Assembly: GCF_003696215.1 (NCBI RefSeq)
Contig: NZ_RFFG01000007.1
Span: 1 to 64,000, forward strand
DNA: 64,000 nt
Direction: 5' to 3'
From: Actinomadura harenae
GTDB taxonomy: Bacteria; Actinomycetota; Actinomycetes; Streptosporangiales; Streptosporangiaceae
The position numbers and the translations under genes were made by a program. Of this stretch, positions 56,453-64,000 are shown piece by piece. The notes below the pieces were generated by a model. The model saw only the letters and a list, made by a program, of their open reading frames with translations, had not been told where the DNA came from and searched no databases. How positions within the stretch are numbered: position 1 is the stretch's first letter; each line of letters begins with the position of its first letter.

Positions 56453-57312
56453 CACTTGCCTCCGGGGGCGCGGCGCCGCTCGGCGCGGACCGCGAGGTGG
56501 TCGGTGAACCGGGCCATCGGCACCGTCAGCGCGATGAAGAGCACGGCGGCGGCGAGGTAGGGCGTGTAGTTGAAGGTGTCGGCCGAGTGGATCTGCGCCT
56601 GCCGCAGCGCCTCGAGCGGGCCGAGCACCGCGACGAGCGCGGTGTCCTTCTGCAGCGAGGCGAAGTCGTTCAGCAGCGGCGGGACGACCCGGCGGACGGC
56701 CTGCGGCAGCACCACGAACCGCAGCGCCTGCGCCTGGGACAGGGCGAGCGACCGGGCGGCGGCGCGCTGGCTCGGGTGGATCGAGTCGATCCCGGCCCGG
56801 AACACCTCCGCGACGTACGCGCCGTAGGACAGGACGAGCGCCAGCCCGCCCAGCACGGCCGGGTCGCTCGGCAGGCCCTCCAGCTTCAGCGCGGGCAGCC
56901 CGAACCCGACCAGGTACACCAGCAGGATCGTCGGGATGCCGCGGAACACGTCGGTGTAGGCGACCGCGAGCATCCGCACCGGGAAGAACAGCGGGCTGCG
57001 CAGGCCGCGCGCGAGCGCCACCAGGAGGCCGAGCACGAGGATGACCGGCTCGGCGATCAGGAAGATCTTGACGTTCAGCCAGAAGCCGCTGAGGACGTCC
57101 GGGAACGCCTCGGAGAACTGGCCCCAGTTGAAGAACGTCTCGTGGACGCGGGGCCAGCCCGGGGAGGACAGCACGACGACCGCCACGACCGCGACGCACA
57201 GGATCGTGGAGGCCGCGGCGATCGATCCGCTGCGGATGCCGGCGCGGCGCTGGGCGTGTTCGCGGGCGAGCTGCCGCTCGCTCTTCACCCAGGTGTCGGC
57301 GGGGGCGCTCAC
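56452..57312 (-). CDS. Polar amino-acid ABC transporter permease
   Basis: The 286-residue membrane protein has a charged N-terminus and five to six helices. The HisMQ-type signature is AYTDVFRGIPTILLVYLVG and the cytoplasmic EAA loop is EVFRAGIDSIHPSQRAAARS, then LALSQAQALRFVVLPQA. With no second permease gene it would act as a homodimer. Confidence 0.94.
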   Translation of the reverse strand: MSAPADTWVKSERQLAREHAQRRAGIRSGSIAAASTILCVAVVAVVVLSSPGWPRVHETFFNWGQFSEAFPDVLSGFWLNVKIFLIAEPVILVLGLLVALARGLRSPLFFPVRMLAVAYTDVFRGIPTILLVYLVGFGLPALKLEGLPSDPAVLGGLALVLSYGAYVAEVFRAGIDSIHPSQRAAARSLALSQAQALRFVVLPQAVRRVVPPLLNDFASLQKDTALVAVLGPLEALRQAQIHSADTFNYTPYLAAAVLFIALTVPMARFTDHLAVRAERRRAPGGK

Positions 57313-57385
57313 CGGCCCGCCCCTCGGAGGCCGGAGGCCGCCGCCACACGGGCGGCGGCCGTCGTCTGGGAGGTCACCGGCGGCG

Positions 57386-58258
57386 TCACTTCAGGACGGG
57401 CGCGCCCGCGGAGGCGGTCAGCCACTGCTGCTGGAGCTTGGCCAGGTCGCCGGAGGACTTCAGGTCGCCGATCGCGCGGTTCAGGCAGCCGACGAGCGAG
57501 TTGCCCTGCTGGAGCAGCAGGCCGAAGTGCTCGTTGGCGCCCGCGCTCTGCGGCAGCTGGCCGACGATCTTGGAGTCCTCCACCTGGGCGGCGGTGACGT
57601 AGAACGCGGTCGGCAGGTCCACGACGAGCGCGTCCACCTGCTTGTTCTTCAGCGCGTTCACGGCGTCGATCTGGGTGTTGAACACCTTGGGCTGGCTGCC
57701 CGGCTTGATCTGGTCGCGGACCGCGGCGAGCGCGGTCGTGCCGACCTGGACGGCGATCTTGGCGTCCTTGAGCTCCGCGACCTGGGTGACGCCGGCGAAC
57801 TTGCCGTTCTTCAGGGTCACCACGCCCTGCTGGACGTCGTAGTAGCCGTCGGAGAAGGTCACGGCCTTCTCGCGGGCCGGGGTGGCCGAGATCTGGTTGA
57901 TGTCGAAGTCGAACTTCTTCACGCCGGGCGCGAAGGACGAGTCGAACGACTCGGTGACCCACTTGACCTCGTTCTTGGCGAAGCCGAGCTTCTCCGCGAC
58001 CGCGTAGGCGACGGCGCTCTCGTAGCCCTGCCCGTTGGTCGGGTCGTCCTTCTTGAACCAGGGCTCGAAGGCGGGTTTGTCGGTCGCGACCGTGAGCTGG
58101 CCGGGCTTCGTCAGCTTCAGCTTGTCCTTGGTGCAGGACGCCGCGGACGCCGGGGTCTTGTCGGAGGTGGTGTCCTCCTTCTGCGGTGCGCAGGCCGTCG
58201 CGGCGACGGTGAGCGCGGCCAGCCCCGCGAGGACGGTCAGCAAGGGACGACGGGCCAA
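57386..58258 (-). CDS. Amino-acid ABC transporter substrate-binding lipoprotein
   Basis: The 290-residue protein has a lipoprotein signal (LTVAATAC, Cys near residue 22). The periplasmic-binding fold type 2 of the GlnH/FliY class shows KPGQLTVATDKPAFEPWF, DFDINQISATPAREKAVTFS and VDALVVDLPTAFYV. The start is TTG 58258, with TGGAGG 6 bases upstream, which clearly decides it. The specific amino acid cannot be read. A SAM hydrolase gene lies just upstream. Confidence 0.93.
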   Translation of the reverse strand: MARRPLLTVLAGLAALTVAATACAPQKEDTTSDKTPASAASCTKDKLKLTKPGQLTVATDKPAFEPWFKKDDPTNGQGYESAVAYAVAEKLGFAKNEVKWVTESFDSSFAPGVKKFDFDINQISATPAREKAVTFSDGYYDVQQGVVTLKNGKFAGVTQVAELKDAKIAVQVGTTALAAVRDQIKPGSQPKVFNTQIDAVNALKNKQVDALVVDLPTAFYVTAAQVEDSKIVGQLPQSAGANEHFGLLLQQGNSLVGCLNRAIGDLKSSGDLAKLQQQWLTASAGAPVLK

Positions 58259-58377
58259 GGCGTGCCTCCAGCGATACGACGGATCGGTTACGACGGAATC
58301 GAGTGCGGCGGGCGTGGTGTTGCGGGTGAGGTGTTGTGGGAGCCGGTACGGGCGCGGGCGCGGGGCCCGGCCCGGGA

Positions 58378-59190
58378 TCAGGAGGCTCTGGTGACGGTCA
58401 GGGCCATGCCGTCGGCGAGGCCGAAGCGTCCTGCGGCGGAGCCCTGGTTGACGGCGAGTCCGAGCCGTCCGGACGAGTCGACCCAGACCAGCGGGTCGCC
58501 CACGGCGACCTTTCCGAAGGTCTCCTCGAACGGGACCCGGGCGGTGCCGCCGTCCCAGGACAGCTCCAGGCCCGTGCCGAACGGCAGCTCGCCGAACGCG
58601 GCGGCCAGCTCGGCGGGCTCGGCGCCGAGGACGAGGCTGCCGAACTGGTCGGTGTAGAGGACGGACGCGGTGAGCGAGCCGTCCGCGACGACGGGGGCGG
58701 GCAGGTCCAGGGGGAGGAGCGCGTCCGCGGCGGGGCCGAGGTCGGTGATCGGGACGCCCGCCAGCAGGTGGCCCGCCGCGGGGGCGAAGATGTCGCGGCC
58801 GTGGAACGTGGTGGAGATCGCGGGCTGCCGGTAGGCGGGGTTCTCCAGGTGGTGGGCGGCGGTGACGCCGCCGAGCGCCTCGGCGGCGGGGACCAGGAGG
58901 CCGTTGTCCGGGCCGACGAGGACGTCGCCGCGTCCGGTCGCGACCGCCACGGGACGGCGCGGGGTGCCGACGCCCGGGTCGATGATCCCGACGTGCACGC
59001 CGACCGGGAGGTAGGGCAGCGCCTGCCGCAGCAGCATCGCGCCCTCGACGATCCGGTAGGGCGTGACCTCGTCGCTGAGCACGAGCACGTTGGCCTGGGG
59101 CGCGATCGCGTACATGACGCCCGCACAGGTGCCGCTGTAGGCGGCGCCGAAGTCGGTGGTGAGGCTGGCGAACGGGCGGGACTCGGACAC
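58378..59190 (-). CDS. SAM hydrolase (SAM hydroxide adenosyltransferase, DUF62)
   Basis: The 270-residue protein belongs to the S-adenosylmethionine-splitting family (chlorinase/fluorinase superfamily). Seen are SLTTDFGAAYSGTCAGVMYAI, GVHVGIIDPGVGTPRRPVAV, VGPDNGLLVPAAEALGG, TFHGRDIFAPAAGHL and DQFGSLVLG. The Asp/Arg/His water-activating residues appear present, so it should make adenosine plus methionine and not halogenate. It is followed on the same strand, after 119 bp, by the amino-acid ABC cluster, so methionine or a derivative could be the transported substrate. Confidence 0.92.
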   Translation of the reverse strand: MSESRPFASLTTDFGAAYSGTCAGVMYAIAPQANVLVLSDEVTPYRIVEGAMLLRQALPYLPVGVHVGIIDPGVGTPRRPVAVATGRGDVLVGPDNGLLVPAAEALGGVTAAHHLENPAYRQPAISTTFHGRDIFAPAAGHLLAGVPITDLGPAADALLPLDLPAPVVADGSLTASVLYTDQFGSLVLGAEPAELAAAFGELPFGTGLELSWDGGTARVPFEETFGKVAVGDPLVWVDSSGRLGLAVNQGSAAGRFGLADGMALTVTRAS

Positions 59191-59286
59191 GGGCGTACCT
59201 AACGCGAGCTGCGGTTATCACGGAAAGTGACGCCTGAGGGTACCAAGCCGCCCGGAATTTCACACATTCGCGGTGGGGTACGTGGC

Positions 59287-59344
59287 GCTCCGTGCCGGGA
59301 CGCATAGCGCTCCGTGCCGGGACGGACGGGTGCTCCGTGCCGGG
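59287..59344 (+). repeat. Three spaced direct repeats upstream of the LysR gene
   Basis: GCTCCGTGCCGGG occurs at 59287, 59309 and 59332. Steps of 22-23 bp are close to two helical turns. They end 10 bases before a TATGCT -10 box (59355-59360). They may be regulator sites or a minisatellite. Confidence 0.7.
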
Positions 59345-59366
59345 CGGGCGGCCGTATGCTGCGGCG

Positions 59367-60287
59367 ATGCGCGCCGACGCCCTGGACCCCGTACTGCTGC
59401 GGACGTTCGCGTCCGTGGCCGAGCTGGGCTCGTTCACGGCCGCGGCCGGAGCGCTCGGCTATACCCAGTCGGCGGTGTCGCGGCAGGTCAGGGCGTTGGA
59501 GGAGGCGTGCGGCGTCGAGCTGTTCGCGCGCGGCGCCCGGGGCGTCCGGACGACCCCGGCGGGGGAGTACCTGCTGCCGCACGCGCGGGCCCTGCTGGAG
59601 CGGTACGCCGACGCCGCGCGTGCCCTGGAGGGCCTGCGCCGGGTGGACGCCGGGACGCTGCGCCTCGGGGCGTTCTCCACGGCGAACGCCGTGCTGGTCC
59701 CGCGGGCCCTGGGCCGGTTCGGGGAGCGGCATCCGGGTGTGGAGATCAGGTTGCGGGAGGGCCTGACCGAGCGGCTGCTTCCCGCGCTGGACGCCGGGGA
59801 GCTCGATCTCGCCGTGGTCAGCACCCACAAGCAGAGCGAGATCGCGTCCGCGGACCTGGTCGTCCTCGGGGCGGACCCGCTGCTGGTGGCGCTGCCGCCG
59901 GGGCACCGGCTGGCGCGGGAGCGGTCCGTCCCGCTGGCCGGGCTGGCGGACGAGTCGTGGATCGTCGCCGACGACGAGGCCGCCGTCGCGGCCCTGCACG
60001 CCCGCTGCGCCCCCGCCGGGTTCGTCCCGCGGACGCCGCTGCGGGTGGCGGAGTGGACGTCGAAGCTCGGCCTGGTCGCGGCCGGGTTCGGGGTGACGTT
60101 CGTGCCCGCGCTCGCGGTCGGGGGCGTCCGCGACGACGTGGCGCTGAGGCCCCTGTCGGTCGCGGACGCCCAGGCCCGGCCCCTGCGGACCGTGTACGCG
60201 GCGGTCGCCCGGCACGCCCGCCGCGCCCCGGCGGTCACGGCGTTCCTGGACGATCTTCGCGCCGTGTCCGCCGACCTGCTCGCCTAA
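59367..60287 (+). CDS. LysR-family transcriptional regulator
   Basis: The 306-residue protein has the LysR helix-turn-helix (LLRTFASVAELGSFTAAAGA, then LGYTQSAVSRQVRALEE) and a type 2 periplasmic-like effector domain (LRLGAFSTANAVLVPRAL, DLAVVSTHKQSE). The ATG at 59367 is 6 bases after TATGCT with no ribosome site, so it is probably leaderless. The stop overlaps the RidA gene end by 4 bases, tail to tail. No adjacent divergent gene is an obvious classical target apart from the SAM hydrolase at 58378-59190. Confidence 0.93.
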   Translation: MRADALDPVLLRTFASVAELGSFTAAAGALGYTQSAVSRQVRALEEACGVELFARGARGVRTTPAGEYLLPHARALLERYADAARALEGLRRVDAGTLRLGAFSTANAVLVPRALGRFGERHPGVEIRLREGLTERLLPALDAGELDLAVVSTHKQSEIASADLVVLGADPLLVALPPGHRLARERSVPLAGLADESWIVADDEAAVAALHARCAPAGFVPRTPLRVAEWTSKLGLVAAGFGVTFVPALAVGGVRDDVALRPLSVADAQARPLRTVYAAVARHARRAPAVTAFLDDLRAVSADLLA

Positions 60288-60688
60288 CCCGCGGGGGCGG
60301 GCGGGGCGGCGATGACCTCGACCTCCAGCAGGGCGTCCGGGTGGAAGAGGCGGGCCACCTCCACGGTCGTGCTGGTCGGCGGCTCCTTGGGGAAGTAGCG
60401 GCTACGGATCTCGCCGTACTCGCGGAGGCGGGACAGGTCGGTCGCGAACGTCCGGATGTTGACCACGTCGGCGAAGGTCGCGCCGTGCGCGGCGAGCAGC
60501 CGCTCGATGATCGACATGATCACCTCGGACTGGCGGGTCATGTCGCCGGGGCGGTCGATCTCGCCGTCCTCGCCGAACGCGACCTGGCCGGACAGGAACA
60601 GCAGCGGCCCGGACGTCACGTGCGCGACGTGCGAGTAGTAGCCGTTGGTCGCCGGGACAGTGGGCGGATTATCGATCGTGACGCGCAT
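60284..60688 (-). CDS. RidA/YjgF-family protein
   Basis: The 134-residue protein has the RidA trimer fold: GPLLFLSGQVAFGEDGEI, MSIIERLLAAHGATFADVVN and the C-terminal HPDALLEVEVIAAPP. The Arg that binds the substrate carboxylate in true RidA deaminases is not at its usual place near the end, so it may belong to a different subgroup. The start overlaps the upstream dehydrogenase stop (TGATG). Confidence 0.9.
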   Translation of the reverse strand: MRVTIDNPPTVPATNGYYSHVAHVTSGPLLFLSGQVAFGEDGEIDRPGDMTRQSEVIMSIIERLLAAHGATFADVVNIRTFATDLSRLREYGEIRSRYFPKEPPTSTTVEVARLFHPDALLEVEVIAAPPAPAG

Positions 60689-61509
60689 CAGAAGATCTCC
60701 TCGCCGGGGACGAGCGTGGTGATGTCGGCGCCGCCGAGGCCGCGGGCGACGGCGGCGGCGGTGTGGACGCGGGCGGCGCTGAGGACGGGGGCGTCCGGGC
60801 CGAGGACGGAGAGGACGAGGCCGAGGTCCTTGTCGGCGAGCCCGGCGGTGAAGGTGACGGGCGCGTCCGGGCGGCGGGCGAGGGTCCGCCCGGCCTGGGG
60901 GAGCGCGCGTCCGAGCAGGTCGAGCGAGGTGTCCCGGTCCAGGCCGAGGCGCGCGGCGAGCTCCACGGACTCGGCGAGCGCGCCGAACGCGGCCACGAGC
61001 CCGGCGTTCACGACGAGCTTCGCCGCCGCGCCCTGCCCGGACGGCCCGACGTGCCGGACGGTCCCGAGGACGCCGAGGACCTTCGCGGCCCGTTCGACGT
61101 CGGCGTCCGTCCCGCCCGCGACGATGACCAGTTCACCGGCCTCGGCGTGCGGGACGCTGCCCAGCACCGGCGCGTCGACCAGCGCGACGCCGTCCGGCAG
61201 CAGCGCGCGCAGTGCCCGGACGGCGTCCGGGCCGATCGTGGACATCTCGGCGACCAGCGTCCCGGACGCGATCCCGGCGCGGCCGAGGACGTCGTGGACG
61301 GCCTCGGCGTCGGTGAACATGGTGATCACGAGGTCGCTTCCGGCGACGGCCTCGGCGGGGGTGGCGGCGATCACCGCGCCCCGCTCGGCCAGCGGCGCGG
61401 CGCGCTCGGGGGTGCGGTTCCAGACGGTCAGTTCGTGGCCGGCTGCGAGCAGCCGTCCGGCCATGGGGGCGCCCATGCGCCCCAGGCCCAGAAAGGCGAT
61501 ACGTGTCAT
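60688..61509 (-). CDS. NAD(P)-dependent beta-hydroxyacid dehydrogenase family protein
   Basis: The 273-residue protein has an N-terminal Rossmann domain (IAFLGLGRMGAPMAGRLLAA) and the 6-phosphogluconate/3-hydroxyisobutyrate dehydrogenase C-terminal helices, including the catalytic-Lys segment GAAAKLVVNAGL. Related imine reductases and glyoxylate reductases share this pattern. It is coupled to a RidA-like gene, which would fit reduction and clearance of imine or keto-acid products. The substrate is unknown. Confidence 0.92.
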   Translation of the reverse strand: MTRIAFLGLGRMGAPMAGRLLAAGHELTVWNRTPERAAPLAERGAVIAATPAEAVAGSDLVITMFTDAEAVHDVLGRAGIASGTLVAEMSTIGPDAVRALRALLPDGVALVDAPVLGSVPHAEAGELVIVAGGTDADVERAAKVLGVLGTVRHVGPSGQGAAAKLVVNAGLVAAFGALAESVELAARLGLDRDTSLDLLGRALPQAGRTLARRPDAPVTFTAGLADKDLGLVLSVLGPDAPVLSAARVHTAAAVARGLGGADITTLVPGEEIF

Positions 61510-61604
61510 AACGGGATCGACGCTAGGCGCCGCCGAGTCATACCACCAGCGAAGATCTCACATGGGAGCCATGCGTGAAACGCATGCCTTGTCCAGTGCA
61601 AGGT

Positions 61605-61982
61605 TCAGTGCAGGGCGAACACGATGCCCACGACGCCGAGCAGGACGGTCACGCCCGTGAGCAGGAGGACGGACGCGGGATCGGCGACCGGACGGCCCTC
61701 GCGCAGCCGCCGTCCGCGCCCCCGGCGCTTGCGGCGCGTCCGGTGGACGTGCAGCGCGGCCAGCCCGGACACCGCGACGGCCGCGAGCGCCGCGCCCAGG
61801 TCGTCCGGGGCGAGCCGGACGCACAGCAGGCCGGCGCCCATGAACGCCGCGGTCGTCCGCGTCCAGGCGAGGGAGGTGCGCTCGGGCTGGGCGCCCGGAT
61901 CCCAGAGCGCGCGGGACGGCTCGCCGCCCGCCGCCGTGCGGCCGCGCCGGGCGGGGCGGGTGCGGAGGTCCGGGCCGGTCAC
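61605..61982 (-). CDS. DUF202 membrane protein
   Basis: The 125-residue membrane protein has the DUF202 hallmark ERTSLAWTRTTAAFMGAGLL and three helices. It starts at a GTG overlapping the stop of a second DUF202 gene. Function is unknown. Confidence 0.9.
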   Translation of the reverse strand: MTGPDLRTRPARRGRTAAGGEPSRALWDPGAQPERTSLAWTRTTAAFMGAGLLCVRLAPDDLGAALAAVAVSGLAALHVHRTRRKRRGRGRRLREGRPVADPASVLLLTGVTVLLGVVGIVFALH

Positions 61983-62365
61983 CGGGTGGCGAGGAGGGCG
62001 ACCAGGACGACGACGGCCGCGGCGGCGAGCCCGTAGGACATCAGGGGCGCGAGGACGAGGGGCGGGAGCGTCTTGTTGAGCCGCAGCGCGCGCTCGGTGC
62101 GCAGCCAGCGGCGGAACGCCATCGCCGCGACCAGGGCGCCGACGGCCGCGAACGCCGCGGCGAGGCCCTGCCGGAGCGGGGTGGCGAGCAGGTGCCCGCT
62201 CAGCGCGAGCCCGACGCCGCCCGCGATCAGGGCGAGCGCGGTGCGGATCCAGGCCAGGAAGGTGCGCTCGTTGGCGAGGGTGAACCGGGGGTCCGGGTCG
62301 CTGCCCTCGGCGAGCAGGCGCTCGGTCCAGCGGGACGGCTGGTCGGGGGTGTCCTGGGCGCTCAT
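61979..62365 (-). CDS. DUF202 membrane protein (YidH-like)
   Basis: The 128-residue protein has the DUF202 motif ANERTFLAWIRTALALIAGG and three helices, as in E. coli YidH. YidH and YidG are similarly paired in E. coli. The ATG at 62365 is used; a GTG at 62404 gives a longer form. Upstream, 62366-62563 holds no gene. Confidence 0.9.
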   Translation of the reverse strand: MSAQDTPDQPSRWTERLLAEGSDPDPRFTLANERTFLAWIRTALALIAGGVGLALSGHLLATPLRQGLAAAFAAVGALVAAMAFRRWLRTERALRLNKTLPPLVLAPLMSYGLAAAAVVVLVALLATR

Positions 62366-62563
62366 CGGCCGCTCACTTCGCCTCTTTCGATCCGGGGAAT
62401 TCACATATTACGTCCCGGAAGGTGGCGAGAATTCCGACTCGATATACGGGAAAAGTGTCGAAGTGCTCTGCGCCACATCGAAATCGATCCCGCTCAGCCG
62501 CAGGTCGGCGTCCGTGCGTATTCGATCAATGAGGGGAGGCGGGGCGCCGGAAAAGGAATCCGC

Positions 62564-63199
62564 TCAGGAGCTCCGCGCGGTGAAGCGGCGGGCGGAGGCG
62601 TCCTCCTGCGCGAGCCGGTGCAGGGCGGTGAGGACCTGCTCGTAGATCACGGTCGAGGCGAGCATCGCGTGGACGGTCAGGGTGCGCGGGTTGTCGAGCG
62701 CGACCCGGTTGATCTCGTGCTCGGCGACCGAGGTCGCGGCGGCGAGGTAGGGGCGCAGGTCGGTGAGGGTGACCGGGAAGCCGAGCCGGCGCAGCGCGAC
62801 GAAGGTCTGCGCGAGCAGCGCGCGGGCGGGGGCGTGGTCGCCGACCTCCCAGCCGAGCTCGCGGACGAGCATGTCCACGTCCTCGCGGGCGGCCCGCCAG
62901 TGCGGGTCGTTCGGCGGGACGATGTGCGGGCCGAGCGCGTACTGGGTGGTGCCGAACAGCTCGTGCAGGCCGACCGACTCGTCCTCCATGGAGGAGACGA
63001 TCTTCTTGATGGACGCCACGGGCAGGTCGCCGACCTCGCGCAGCGCGCGGATCAGCCGGAGCCGTTCCAGGTGCCGCTGGTCGTAGTCGGCGCGGGTCAC
63101 GGTGGTGGAGGTGCCCTTCGGCATCAGGCCCTCGCGGATGTAGAACTTGATCGTCTGAACGGTCAGCCCGCTGCGGTCGCTGAGTTCGGAGATCTGCAC
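62564..63199 (-). CDS. MerR-family transcriptional regulator
   Basis: The 211-residue protein has an N-terminal MerR domain (QISELSDRSGLTVQTIKFYI, then REGLMPKGTSTT). A long C-terminal helical region (90-211) follows, which may hold a ligand pocket but is not recognised. The GTG at 63199 is preferred; the frame is open to 63325, across the operators. Two palindromes upstream suggest autoregulation. Downstream, 62405-62563 shows no gene. Confidence 0.88.
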   Translation of the reverse strand: MQISELSDRSGLTVQTIKFYIREGLMPKGTSTTVTRADYDQRHLERLRLIRALREVGDLPVASIKKIVSSMEDESVGLHELFGTTQYALGPHIVPPNDPHWRAAREDVDMLVRELGWEVGDHAPARALLAQTFVALRRLGFPVTLTDLRPYLAAATSVAEHEINRVALDNPRTLTVHAMLASTVIYEQVLTALHRLAQEDASARRFTARSS

Positions 63200-63234
63200 C
63201 CGTCCACGCCCCTCGCCTTGATGCCTGCCGAGTC

Positions 63235-63286
63235 TGGATATCGCCACTATCCAGCAGGAGGGGCATTGAATACCGGCACTATCCAA
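63235..63286. promoter_or_regulatory. Twin operators upstream of the MerR gene
   Basis: TGGATA-TCGCCAC-TATCCA (63235-63253) is a perfect palindrome with a 7-base core. TTGAATA-CCGGCAC-TATCCAA (63266-63286) is a second with one mismatch. The centres are 32 bp apart, about three helical turns. Confidence 0.75.
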
Positions 63287-63359
63287 CAAACGGCGGCGCC
63301 GTCCCGGCATGCCGGGACGGCACAACCTGACAAACCTCGCTTATCGCCGTCCAGTGTCG

Positions 63360-64000
63360 TCACACGCTCAACCGGAGGTCGGCGACCGAGCGGCCGACGC
63401 GCACCGCGCACGACGCGGGAAGCCTTGCGTCCAGGGCGATCCGGACGGTCGCGGACGCCCCGGGAGCGGCCTCGGCGACCGCGAAGCCCGCCAGCCGGAC
63501 CGGCACGTCCTCCGCCTCAGCCTCAGCCTCCGCCTCCGGGTAGGCGTACGCCTGGACGACCTCCCGTCCGGCCCGGTCCCCGGTGTTCCGCACGGTCGCC
63601 TCGACGACGCCGTCCACGATCTCGGCGTCCACGTACTCCCAGGTCGTGTAGCCGAGGCCGTGCCCGAACGGGTAGGCGACGTCGTCCGCCGGATAGTGCC
63701 GGTAGCCGATCGCCCCGCCCTCGGCGTAGGCGAGCACGCCGTCCACAGGGACGGGGGACAGGACGTTGTCCTCGGACGCAGGAAAGGTGGTCGGAAGACG
63801 TCCTCCCGGCTCGGACGCGCCGGTCAGGACGTCCGCGATCGCGTCGCCGCCCTCCTGGCCCGGCAGCCACGCCCACAGGACCGCCGCGACCTCGTCCCGC
63901 CACGGCATCAGGACCGGAGCCCCGGCGTTCACGACCACGACGGTGCGCGGGTTCGCGGCGGCGACGGCCGAGACCAGCTCGTCCTGGCGTCCCGGGAGGG
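63360..64000 (-). CDS. Glycoside hydrolase family 3 C-terminal part (cut by window edge)
   Basis: The last 212 residues of a GH3 beta-glucosidase-like protein are present, and the gene continues beyond the window. Seen are LPGRQDELVSAVAAANPRTV, VVVNAGAPVLMPW, WLPGQEGGDAIADVLTGASE, PGGRLPTTFP, YPFGHGLGYTTWEY and a C-terminal fibronectin type III-like domain. An Ala/Glu repeat (AEAEAEAED) interrupts that domain near residues 145-155 of the visible part. It probably hydrolyses glucosides or xylosides. The twin operators at 63235-63286 lie downstream of its stop, so they do not control it. Confidence 0.93.
   Translation of the reverse strand, partial: LPGRQDELVSAVAAANPRTVVVVNAGAPVLMPWRDEVAAVLWAWLPGQEGGDAIADVLTGASEPGGRLPTTFPASEDNVLSPVPVDGVLAYAEGGAIGYRHYPADDVAYPFGHGLGYTTWEYVDAEIVDGVVEATVRNTGDRAGREVVQAYAYPEAEAEAEAEDVPVRLAGFAVAEAAPGASATVRIALDARLPASCAVRVGRSVADLRLSV

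Overview
The window is chromosomal DNA of a high-GC actinomycete. The evidence is strong G/C bias at third codon positions, many GTG and TTG starts, leaderless genes, an F420-dependent LLM oxidoreductase, an EspR-type regulator, NAD-dependent LigA, GatCAB and actinobacterial attenuators. The gene content is most like Thermomonosporaceae (Actinomadura-type); this is inference, as no rRNA is present. The backbone follows the order I recall for Mycobacterium tuberculosis: mnmA, Rv3015c-like, ligA, gatC-gatA-gatB, ilvB-ilvN-ilvC, serA, leuB, FAH-family gene, tRNA-Gln/tRNA-Glu. Lineage-specific genes are inserted between these landmarks.

Layout. 1-6.7 kb: the end of an unknown gene, a proline-rich scramblase-like protein, a MarR regulator divergent from a membrane protein and multicopper oxidase, a DUF3152 protease-like protein, mnmA and an LLM oxidoreductase. 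6.7-18.9 kb: a secreted beta-helix protein, a MetE-like protein, ligA, a GGDEF-EAL protein, gatCAB and a frameshifted Uma2 gene. 18.9-23.5 kb: a PQQ-type sugar dehydrogenase lipoprotein and a PAS-GGDEF-EAL protein. 23.5-34.3 kb: ilvBNC with a leader-peptide attenuator, a cell-surface-related pair, a thymidylate-synthase-like protein, an M1 peptidase and serA. 34.3-41.6 kb: a sugar ABC operon with ROK kinase, a divergent ROK repressor coupled to a FhuF-like protein, and a MerR/lactonase pair. 41.7-47.6 kb: cbtB-cbtA under a cobalamin riboswitch, leuB, ilvE, a citramalate synthase with its own attenuator, and a small GNAT protein. 47.7-52 kb: a Sel1/TPR-like protein, a CBM2-tailed membrane protein, FAH, DUF2461 and three tRNAs. 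52-64 kb: accessory genes, including an EspR-like regulator, a NUDIX hydrolase, a polar amino-acid ABC transporter next to a SAM hydrolase, LysR, RidA, a beta-hydroxyacid dehydrogenase-like protein, two DUF202 proteins, a MerR regulator with twin operators and the 3' part of a GH3 glycosidase.

How the genes work together. ilvB, ilvN, ilvC, ilvE, leuB and cimA supply most of branched-chain amino-acid synthesis, with serA providing serine. The ilvB and cimA transcripts start with leader peptides rich in Ile, Leu and Val codons, followed by terminators. The ilvB, leuB and cimA promoters also share a palindrome (GTCTC-N7-GAGAC) with a degenerate second copy 20-21 bp downstream, which suggests one regulator over all three. 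A fourth copy lies after serA with no pathway gene behind it. GatCAB and the tRNA-Gln/tRNA-Glu cluster belong to the indirect route to Gln-tRNA. A second recurring theme is short tandem duplications that carry the neighbouring gene's stop codon, seen at six or seven gene ends.
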